From JAUVPB01 sp965223695 (lineage in GTDB: Bacteria; Actinomycetota; Thermoleophilia; Gaiellales; Gaiellaceae), in contig CBDCXJ010000044.1 in the NCBI GenBank assembly GCA_965223695.1, forward strand, positions 1 through 64,000: a stretch of DNA of 64,000 bases, read 5' to 3'. How positions within the stretch are numbered: position 1 is the stretch's first letter; each line of letters starts with the position of its first letter. Shown here in pieces: positions 57,474 to 64,000 of the stretch. The notes beneath the pieces were generated by a model. That model did no database searches, had not been told where the DNA came from, and worked only from the letters and a program-made list of their open reading frames with translations. The position numbers and the translations under genes were made by a program.

Positions 57474-59217
57474 TCGTCATCCCTTCGTCTAGTTCGCGTC
57501 GGCGGGCGTCGGTGCGATCGAGGTCGAGCTCGTGCGAGCTCTCCCCGAAGACGACGCCGTAGGCGTTGGTGGCTGCTTCAGGCGAGATGAAGCCGTTCCG
57601 AACATCGCTCGCGACGCTGTCGAGCGATCGCTTGTATGGCGGCCCATAGCCGCCGCCACCCGCGTTCAGGAGGCAGATCTCGGCGCCGTAGCCGAGCTCG
57701 CGCACCTGGTTGGGCGGCATCCGCTCCCACGGCTCCTCGCCTCCAGCCCGGATGCGCGCGACGTTCGGCGCTCCGGGCTGGCCACCGAACAGCCCGAACG
57801 GCTCGTCCCGGTCCTCTCCGTACACCGTCAGGGTGCTTTCGGGCGACTCGACGCGGTAGTGGAACTCGATCCCGAGACCGCCTCGGTACTCGCCGGCGCC
57901 GCCCGAGTCGCGCCGGTACTCGTGGTTGAGCACGCGGACAGGGCTTTGTGCCTCGAAGATCTCGTAGTCCTGCGCCGCGTAGCCGCCGCCGCAGGCGATC
58001 AGGCCGATGTTGTCCCAGCCGTCTGTGCCGAGGGTGCCGCCCGAGCCTCCCTTGTTCGCGATCAGCGGCACGTCGTAGAAGACGCCGCCGGTACGCGGGT
58101 CGATGCCGCGGATGTTGTGCGACTCGCCGCGATTCCAGCCGGCCGTGACCGCGTCGGGCAGCGCCTCGGCCAGGGCGCCGAACAGCGCCTCGGCGGCGAC
58201 GTCCTGGCACGTGAAGTTCCCCTGAACGCAGGGAGCCGGGAAGGCCGCGTTGAGAAACGTCCCCTCCGGCACGCGCACGTCGATGCAGCGAAGAACGCCG
58301 TCGTTGTGAGGAAGATCCGGGTCGACGAGCATCAGGAAAACGGCGATGATCGCCGAGAAGGTCGTTCCGAATACGCCGTTGTAGTACTTGCGGCATTGCG
58401 GGTCGGTTCCGTCGAAGTCGAGCGTCACGCTCGAGTCGCGCACGGTCACGGTCAGCCGCGCCGTGTGGGCTTCGATTCCGTCGCCCTCCTCGTGCTCGTA
58501 GACCGACTCGCCGTGGTAGACGCCCTCGGGGATGCGGACGAGCTCGGCTCGCATCCGCTGCTCGGTCGCGTCGAGCAGGAACTCGAGATGCTGCTCGAGG
58601 GTGGCGACGTCGTAGCTGTCCGTGAGCTCGACTAGCCGGGCCTGAGCGACCTTCGTCGCGCCGATCTGCGCCTGGAGGTCGCCGCCGACGAGCTGCGGCA
58701 GCCGGGTGTTGGCGACGATCGTGTTCCAGACGTCGCGAAGCGGGGCGTCGTCGCGGTAGAGGCGAAGGGGCGGGATCCTGAAGTTCTCCTGCCAGATGTC
58801 GGTCGCCTCGGGGTTGTAGCCGCCGAGGACGGCGCTGCCGAGGTCGGCGATGTGCCCCTTCGCCGCGGCCCAGAACCGCACTCGACCCTCGAGGAAGACG
58901 GGGCGCATGATCGCCGTGTCTTGCGCCTGGTTGCCGCCGTAGTAGGGGTCGTTGTGGATGAAGACGTCGCCGTCGTGGATGTCCTCGCCGAAGAACTCGA
59001 CCACGTGGGCTAGGGAGTGCGAGACGGCGTAGGCCATCTGCGGTAGCCCTTCCTCCTGGCTGAGGATGCGCAGCTTGTCGTCGAGCACGACCGTGCAGAA
59101 ATCCCTGACCTGGAAGAGGGGGGAGCGAGCCGTGCGCTCGAGCACCGCGGCCATCTCGCGGGCGATCGCCTCCATCTTCTTGCCGAGGATCGAGGCAAGG
59201 ATCGGGTCGATCTGCAC
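57460..59217 (-). CDS. hyuB: HyuB-type hydantoinase/ketone carboxylase subunit (copy 1 of a tandem pair)
   Basis: The 585-residue protein most probably starts at GTG 59217 (QIDPILASILGKKMEAIARE). It has the HyuB blocks VLERTARSPLFQVRDFC, GDVFIHNDPYYGGNQAQDTA, AAKGHIADLGSAVLGGYNPE, VTLDFDGTDPQCRKYYNG and IANKGGSGGTLGTDGWDN. It is clearly paralogous to the product of 60388-62127 (same order of all blocks) yet well diverged. It begins only one base after the stop of the M24-like gene and ends inside the NicX/M29-like gene. The two HyuB proteins may be alternative or joint partners of the single HyuA here. Confidence 0.9.
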   Translation of the reverse strand: MQIDPILASILGKKMEAIAREMAAVLERTARSPLFQVRDFCTVVLDDKLRILSQEEGLPQMAYAVSHSLAHVVEFFGEDIHDGDVFIHNDPYYGGNQAQDTAIMRPVFLEGRVRFWAAAKGHIADLGSAVLGGYNPEATDIWQENFRIPPLRLYRDDAPLRDVWNTIVANTRLPQLVGGDLQAQIGATKVAQARLVELTDSYDVATLEQHLEFLLDATEQRMRAELVRIPEGVYHGESVYEHEEGDGIEAHTARLTVTVRDSSVTLDFDGTDPQCRKYYNGVFGTTFSAIIAVFLMLVDPDLPHNDGVLRCIDVRVPEGTFLNAAFPAPCVQGNFTCQDVAAEALFGALAEALPDAVTAGWNRGESHNIRGIDPRTGGVFYDVPLIANKGGSGGTLGTDGWDNIGLIACGGGYAAQDYEIFEAQSPVRVLNHEYRRDSGGAGEYRGGLGIEFHYRVESPESTLTVYGEDRDEPFGLFGGQPGAPNVARIRAGGEEPWERMPPNQVRELGYGAEICLLNAGGGGYGPPYKRSLDSVASDVRNGFISPEAATNAYGVVFGESSHELDLDRTDARRRELDEGMTSETS

Positions 59218-59218
59218 G

Positions 59219-60388
59219 CTAGCCAACGGCGTACAGCCTGCGCTCGAACCGCGAATGGCGTTGTGGCTCGCCGTCGGTGATCGTGTACTGGTCGATCGAG
59301 AAGCTGCCGAAGTCGCCGTCGTAGATGTGCGGGTGCAGGCTGATGACCATGCCCGCGGCGAGCTCGGTCGGGTCGTCTTCGCTGAGAACCGGGACGTCAT
59401 GGTCGATGCCGACACCGTGCCCCGCCCAGATACCGCGCTCGCAACCGCCGGCCTGGGCTTCGGCGCCGACCGCCCGGGCGACCTCGGCCGCGCTCGAGCC
59501 GGCGCGTAGCAGCTCCTCGCCCGCGACGTATGCGCGCTCGAGGGTCTCGTAGACCTCGAGTGACCGATCTGGAACCGAGCCGAGTGCGAACATCGCGCCC
59601 TTCTCAACCCAGTATCCGTTTGGCGCGACGGCCTCGACGTAGCCATGCACCATCTCGTTCTCCTCCAGCCAGCGCAGCGTGGGCGGTCGCGTGTAGACAT
59701 GGCCGGGAAGCACGTGGATGATCGTGGCTAGCGAGCCGCGCGAGCGCACGGACTCCTCGGCCTTCGCGGCGATATCGGCCTCGGTGGCACCGGGTCGTAG
59801 CGCCTCGACCATCACCTCGAACCCGTCGTCGACGATCTCGCATGCGTCCTTGCAGAGCTCGAGCTCCGCGGCCGACTTCACGGCCTTGATCGGCGCGAGC
59901 AGCGCGTCGGCGTCGACCAGCTCGACGCCAGGTTGCAGCGCTCGCAGCGCCTCGAGGTCTGCGACCGGCCTCACCCGGCTCATCCCGACGACGCCGAGCC
60001 GGCCCGCGCTGAGTCCGTGCCTGTCGACAAGCGCCGAGATCTGCGGCGCCAGCGCCGAGACGCCGGACCCAATCGCCGGCATGTCGGCGACCGGCGCGTG
60101 CCAGACGAGGTCGTCGACCGCGTAGACGTCGGCAACGACCTGGTCGCGTTTGCCGACGACGAGCTGCGCCTCCTCGTCGCGTCGCAGAAACACGTAGGTG
60201 TGACCGACGTCATTGAACGGGAGCAGGCCGCTCAGGTAGAAGACGTTGCCGTACTGCCCGATCTGGCCGCGCCCGGCGACCAGAAGCGCGTCGAGCTCGT
60301 CCCGGGCCATCGCCTCGGAGACGGCTGCCCAGCGCTCGCGGACCATCTCGCGCGGAACCCGCGCCCCCGTCATAAACTCGGCGCTCAC
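59219..60388 (-). CDS. M24-family protein without metal ligands (creatinase-like)
   Basis: The 389-residue protein has the two-domain pita-bread layout of aminopeptidase P, prolidase and creatinase: an N-terminal domain (MARDELDALLVAGRGQIGQY) and a C-terminal domain with AGHGVGIDHDVPVLSEDD. The five metal ligands of M24 peptidases are mostly changed. The two-Asp block reads YVEAVAPNGYWVEKGAMFAL, the NIEPG Glu is replaced in ISLHPHIYDGDF, and the final Glu region reads SIDQYTITDGE. The His of GHGVG remains. Creatinase, the metal-free member, hydrolyses creatine to sarcosine and urea. With N-methylhydantoinase-type genes on both sides, a C-N hydrolase acting on a related compound is plausible. 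Confidence 0.85.
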   Translation of the reverse strand: MSAEFMTGARVPREMVRERWAAVSEAMARDELDALLVAGRGQIGQYGNVFYLSGLLPFNDVGHTYVFLRRDEEAQLVVGKRDQVVADVYAVDDLVWHAPVADMPAIGSGVSALAPQISALVDRHGLSAGRLGVVGMSRVRPVADLEALRALQPGVELVDADALLAPIKAVKSAAELELCKDACEIVDDGFEVMVEALRPGATEADIAAKAEESVRSRGSLATIIHVLPGHVYTRPPTLRWLEENEMVHGYVEAVAPNGYWVEKGAMFALGSVPDRSLEVYETLERAYVAGEELLRAGSSAAEVARAVGAEAQAGGCERGIWAGHGVGIDHDVPVLSEDDPTELAAGMVISLHPHIYDGDFGSFSIDQYTITDGEPQRHSRFERRLYAVG

Positions 60389-62127
60389 TAGGCCGAGCTC
60401 TCTCGCGCGAGGTACGTCTCCCGCGCCGCGCTCTCCGAGACCACGCCGTTCAGCACGTCAGCGTCGACGAGCTCGGGCGCTCGCTCCGAGGGCAGCCCGT
60501 AGCCTCCTCCACCGGCGTTTCGCGCCTCGATCACGGAGCCGGCTCGAACCCGAATCGTGGCGTTGGCGGGAATCTCGTCGCGGCTTCCATCGGGGGAGAG
60601 GACGTGAAAGCTATTGGGTTGTCCTGGCTCGCCGCCGAAGAGGCCATATGGCCGGTCGGTTGCGTCGCCGAAGCTCGTCACCTCGGCGTCGTAGTGGATC
60701 CTGTAGCGCAGCGTGATCCCGAGTCCCCCTCGCCATTGACCAGCGCCGCCAGAGTCCGGCCAGAGCTCGTGCTCGAGCAGCGTTGCCGGGTGTGTCGCCT
60801 CGAAGATCTCGTAGTCGTCGAAGGCGAACGCGCCGCCGCAGGTGAGGATGCCGAGGCAGTCCCAGCCGTCGAGCTCCTTGCCGGCGCCGCTCCCACCCTT
60901 GTTCGAGAGCAGCGGCAGCCCGAAGAAGGGCTCACCGGTCTCGGGCGTGACGCCGCCGAAGCTCGCGTTGAGCCCGCGGTTCCAGCCGCCGGTGACACGA
61001 TCGGGCACTGCGTCGCCGAGCGCTTTCATCGTCGTCTCGCCGATCACGTCGTTCATGACGAAGTTGCCCATCACGGTCGGCGCGGGCGCGCTCGCGTTGA
61101 CGAAGCTTCCCTCGGGCAGGCGCAGCTCGACACAGCGCTCGAGCCCCTCGTTGTGGGGAATCAGCGGGTCGACGAGCATCAGCACGGTCGCGAGCGCAGA
61201 TGCGTACGTCGTCGCGTATGTCCCGTTGTAGTAGCGCGAGGACTGGGGATCGGTGCCGCTGAAGTCGAGCACCAGACGGTCGTCCTCGACAGTGGCCTCG
61301 AGCCGGCAGACGAGCTCGTCCCGCTCGAGCCCGTCGGGAAGCTGCCAGCGAGCCTCGGCCCGGTAGGTGCCGTTCGCGATCGCGTCCACCTCGGCCCGCA
61401 TCCGTCGCTGTGTGCCGTCGAGCAACGCCTCCACGTGTGCGCGGAGCGCATTCATGCCGTAGCGCTCCGCCAGCTCCTGAACGCGGTTCTCGCCGATCTG
61501 GCACGCAGCGATCAGGGCGCGCAGGTCGCCGCCGACGAGATCGGGGAGCCGGGTGTTCGCCAGGACGAGCGTCCAGATGTCCTTGCGCAGCTCGCCGCGC
61601 TCGACCAGCTTGAGCGGCGGAAGGCGAATCGTCTCCTGCCACATGTCGGTCGCCGCCGGATCGTAACCTCCGAGCTTGGCTCCGCCGAGGTCGGCGAGAT
61701 GCCCTTTCGCCCCTGTCCAGAACCGCAGCTCCTCCTCGAGGAAGACCGGCTTGAAGACGGCCGTGTCCTGTGCCTGGTTGTTCCCGTAGTAGGGATCGTT
61801 GTGGATGAACACGTCGCCCGGGTAGATCTCCTCGCCCATCAGCTCGACGAGGTGATCGAGCATCAGCGAGTAGCCGTACGTCATCAGGGGCAGGCCCTCT
61901 TCCTGACAGAGGATCCGGTGCCGGGCGTCGAGAACACCGGCCGAGAAGTCGCCTTCCTGAAGCAGGGGCGAGCGCGCGGTGCGCTCGATCACGTGCGTCA
62001 TCTCGCGCGAGAGCGACTCGAGCTTCTTCTGGATGACCGACGTCAGGATCGGGTCGAGGCCCGCGTCGGTCGCGTGCAGATCCGCGCCGCGCGACCACGC
62101 CACGTCGGGCGCGGCTCGCTCAGGCAC
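60388..62127 (-). CDS. hyuB: HyuB-type hydantoinase/ketone carboxylase subunit (copy 2 of a tandem pair)
   Basis: The 579-residue protein starts at GTG 62127, which overlaps the stop of the upstream flavoprotein gene by 8 bp. Family blocks include VIERTARSPLLQEGDFS, GDVFIHNDPYYGNNQAQDTA, GAKGHLADLGGAKLGGYDPA, LVLDFSGTDPQSSRYYNGTY and LSNKGGSGAGKELDGWDC. It shares block order and spacing with the copy at 57460-59217, so the two arose by duplication within the operon or its ancestor. Its stop overlaps the M24-like start by one base. The catalytic role depends on the HyuA subunit at 54.3 kb. Confidence 0.9.
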   Translation of the reverse strand: MPERAAPDVAWSRGADLHATDAGLDPILTSVIQKKLESLSREMTHVIERTARSPLLQEGDFSAGVLDARHRILCQEEGLPLMTYGYSLMLDHLVELMGEEIYPGDVFIHNDPYYGNNQAQDTAVFKPVFLEEELRFWTGAKGHLADLGGAKLGGYDPAATDMWQETIRLPPLKLVERGELRKDIWTLVLANTRLPDLVGGDLRALIAACQIGENRVQELAERYGMNALRAHVEALLDGTQRRMRAEVDAIANGTYRAEARWQLPDGLERDELVCRLEATVEDDRLVLDFSGTDPQSSRYYNGTYATTYASALATVLMLVDPLIPHNEGLERCVELRLPEGSFVNASAPAPTVMGNFVMNDVIGETTMKALGDAVPDRVTGGWNRGLNASFGGVTPETGEPFFGLPLLSNKGGSGAGKELDGWDCLGILTCGGAFAFDDYEIFEATHPATLLEHELWPDSGGAGQWRGGLGITLRYRIHYDAEVTSFGDATDRPYGLFGGEPGQPNSFHVLSPDGSRDEIPANATIRVRAGSVIEARNAGGGGYGLPSERAPELVDADVLNGVVSESAARETYLARESSA

Positions 62128-64000
62128 GTGCCCCGACCAGCTCCTCTGGCCAGCGCTCGAGCTCACCCTCGGTGATGTAGCGCTCGTCCGGATCCCAGCG
62201 CTCGAGCCCCGCGAGGTAGCCCTCGTAGATCGCGTGGTCGAGCTTTCGCGGAGCGACGCAGTCGCCGATCCGATGGAGCCCGGCGCGCGTGCCCTTGAGC
62301 TCGAAGAAGAGGGCGTCGTTGGCAACCGGCCGTGTCACGAGCACAACCGTGTCGATCCCTTCGCGACGCTCGCTCGCCCCCGTGTACAGGTTGAACAGCT
62401 CGAGCGTGGTGTCGTTGACGCCGCTGGCCCAGGTGTTTAGCCGGTAGGTGAGGCCCTTGTCGAAGAGGCGCCCGTAGAGGATCGGCATCTCGAGTGTCTG
62501 GGCCGTGGCGGGGAAGAGGGCGTTGTACGTCGTGACGACCTCGACGCGCTTCCCCTGATCGAGCAGGACCTCGGCGACGCCCGCTCCCACGCGGGTGCCC
62601 TCGTCGTCGAGCACGACGACCGATTCGCCGATCGGCGCCTGCTCGAGCAGCACGTCCCAGGCGGTGAGCACGTTGTCCTGCTCGACGCCCGGGAGCGAGC
62701 GCACGTGTGGCGTGACGCCTGAGAAGCCGGTCTGCGATGGCAGCGCGCCCGTTGCGACGAGGACGCCGTCGGGACCGTGTGCGGCGACGAGCTCGGGGGT
62801 CGCATCAACTCCCAGCTCGACGTCGACGCCCAGTCGCTCCAGCTGCGCTCCGAGGTCGTGCGCGATCGCGGCGAAGGTCTCGCGCCCGGGCGTCTTGAGA
62901 ATCAGGTTGACCTGTCCACCTAGCGCGTCCTCGCGCTCGAGCAGCGTGACCTCATGGCCGCGCAGCGCCAGCGTCTCGGCCGCCTTCATTCCTGCGGGCC
63001 CGCCGCCGACGACGAGCCAGCGCGCGGGCGAAGCCGAGGGAGTCACCGTCTCTGTGCCGAGGCGGCCTTCTCGCCCGGCCGCGGGGTTGACGGTGCATGA
63101 GATCGGCATACCGCGCCAGACGCGTGCGATGCAGCCCTGGTTGCCGCGGATGCAGTGGTAGATCTCGTCCTCGCGACCGTCTCGTGCCTTGTTGGCGAAC
63201 TCGGGGTCGGCGATCTGCGCACGCGTCATCGCGACCATGTCGGCCTTCCCGGCGGCGACGATCGCATCGGCATCGGCCGGGTCCCTGATCCCGCCGACGG
63301 CGAACACCGGCAGCCGCTCGAGCGCCGACTTCACCTCGGCGGTCATCTCGACGAGCCATCCGTCGGGCACGTCCGAGGGCGCGATCGCCATATGGATCGA
63401 GTGCTGGCCCGAGGCCGTGACGTTGATGTAGTCGAGCTGTCCATCCTGCTCGAGCGCCCGCGCCACCTGGACGGCGTCGCCGACGGTCATGCCGCCATCC
63501 GAGAAGTCGGACAGCGACATGCGGATACCGACAACGAAGTCGCTCCCGACCCGGGTCCGCACGGCGTCGATCACCTCGCGTCCGAGGCGGAGCCGGTTCT
63601 CGAACGAGCCGCCGTACTCGTCCTCTCGGCGGTTGAAGAGCGGCGAGAGGAACTGGTGTAGCAGGTAGCCGTGGGAGATGTGCACCTCGACGCCGTCGAA
63701 GCCAGCCTCGCGCGAGTACTCGGCCGAGCGCGCCCAGTACTCGATCACCTCCTCGATGTCCTCGGGCTCCATTGCCTTCGCGCTGTCCGAGAAGCCAGAC
63801 GTCTTCGCGGCGCTCGGGCCCCAGAGGACGCGCAGGTCGTCGGCGCCTTCGCTCGTCGCGTAGGTGGCGCCGAAGTGGTTGAGCTGGACGAAGATCTTTG
63901 TCTCGTGCTCGTGTACGGCGTCGGTCGTGATCCGGTCGGTCTCGATCGCTTCGCGCAGGTACGACCATGCCGAGATCCGGGGAAGGCCGCTCGCCGCGGC
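62120..64000 (-). CDS. TMADH/2,4-dienoyl-CoA reductase-type flavoprotein, 5' end beyond the window
   Basis: The open frame continues to the right edge (for example KIFVQLNHFGATYATSEGAD near 63830-63890), so the N-terminus is missing. The FMN barrel (GVEVHISHGYLLHQFLSPLFN, DEYGGSFENRLRLG) and the C-terminal domain (WLVVGGGPAGMKAAETLALRG) are intact. The cluster segment reads C-I-R-G-N-Q-G-C with a further Cys 12 residues on (GMPISC), so Gly replaces the second Cys of the FadH-type motif. It is upstream in the same overlapping operon as HyuB, the M24-like protein, HyuB, the NicX/M29-like protein and HyuA, and probably catalyses an early redox step. Confidence 0.88.
   Translation of the reverse strand, partial: AAASGLPRISAWSYLREAIETDRITTDAVHEHETKIFVQLNHFGATYATSEGADDLRVLWGPSAAKTSGFSDSAKAMEPEDIEEVIEYWARSAEYSREAGFDGVEVHISHGYLLHQFLSPLFNRREDEYGGSFENRLRLGREVIDAVRTRVGSDFVVGIRMSLSDFSDGGMTVGDAVQVARALEQDGQLDYINVTASGQHSIHMAIAPSDVPDGWLVEMTAEVKSALERLPVFAVGGIRDPADADAIVAAGKADMVAMTRAQIADPEFANKARDGREDEIYHCIRGNQGCIARVWRGMPISCTVNPAAGREGRLGTETVTPSASPARWLVVGGGPAGMKAAETLALRGHEVTLLEREDALGGQVNLILKTPGRETFAAIAHDLGAQLERLGVDVELGVDATPELVAAHGPDGVLVATGALPSQTGFSGVTPHVRSLPGVEQDNVLTAWDVLLEQAPIGESVVVLDDEGTRVGAGVAEVLLDQGKRVEVVTTYNALFPATAQTLEMPILYGRLFDKGLTYRLNTWASGVNDTTLELFNLYTGASERREGIDTVVLVTRPVANDALFFELKGTRAGLHRIGDCVAPRKLDHAIYEGYLAGLERWDPDERYITEGELERWPEELVGARA

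Noticed and set aside
1..64000. tRNA, rRNA or riboswitch genes
   Set aside because: No cloverleaf-like run with a conserved T-loop, no rRNA core sequence and no recognised riboswitch element was noticed by eye on either strand. A covariance-model scan would be needed to exclude small RNAs.

Overview
The window is about 64 kb of very GC-rich bacterial DNA with strong G/C third-position bias, many GTG starts and several start codons that sit 6-9 nt after a TAnnnT hexamer, as in leaderless actinobacterial transcripts. Gene content (paralogous HyuA/HyuB proteins, CaiB/BaiF CoA transferases, SDRs, Rieske and Baeyer-Villiger oxygenases, several AMP-forming ligases) fits a metabolically versatile soil or sediment actinobacterium, perhaps of the Thermoleophilia type. 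That placement is inference; no rRNA, tRNA or marker gene is present.

Layout. 1-3.4 kb is a decayed, mobile-element-rich edge: an apparently intact IS256-family element (230-1703) with an 8-bp target duplication, a helix-turn-helix fragment abutting an ornithine cyclodeaminase fragment, and a broken M28 peptidase. 3.4-10.8 kb carries a CDF metal exporter, an SDR, a three-subunit molybdenum hydroxylase (FAD, 2Fe-2S and molybdopterin subunits) and a fused E1 alpha/beta thiamine-dependent dehydrogenase, closed by a strong hairpin. 10.9-16.3 kb is a minus-strand aromatic catabolic operon: SDR (truncated), ring-hydroxylating dioxygenase beta and alpha, a small unknown protein, a type I extradiol dioxygenase-like protein, another SDR and a TatD-like hydrolase.

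16.3-21.4 kb is a foreign block bounded by 21-bp near-perfect inverted repeats. It holds an exported binding protein with two tandem Cache-like repeats, an IS3 remnant and a complete DDE transposase. Its left edge coincides with the broken SDR. To its right lie a SnoaL-like fragment and an amidase fragment joined tail to tail, then a racemase-like protein, an alpha/beta hydrolase with altered catalytic residues and an M24 peptidase gene with one frameshift.

25.4-34.2 kb is a six-gene minus-strand operon (two CaiB/BaiF genes, thiolase-like protein, DUF35 partner, HyuA, HyuB) that looks like a CoA-dependent pathway with a HyuAB-type ATP-dependent carboxylase or hydrolase. 34.3-43.6 kb holds acyl-CoA ligases, a Baeyer-Villiger monooxygenase, an enoyl-CoA hydratase, an alkyltransferase-like DNA repair protein and a PaaK-like ligase. 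43.6-44.2 kb is a MazF-type toxin-antitoxin pair with a palindromic operator. 44.3-49.3 kb is a ribose-type ABC importer operon that also encodes an aspartate-dehydrogenase-like enzyme and RidA. 49.4-64 kb is a nitrogen-compound cluster: three TMADH/2,4-dienoyl-CoA-reductase-type flavoproteins, a second cysteine-less racemase-like protein, HyuA, two paralogous HyuB, a NicX/M29-like metalloenzyme and a creatinase-like M24 protein that has lost its metal ligands. The last gene runs off the right edge.

The best candidate for an undescribed system is the 54.3-64 kb operon, with the divergent racemase/flavoprotein pair beside it: overlapping genes pointing to breakdown of an N-methylated, cyclic amide or guanidino-type compound.
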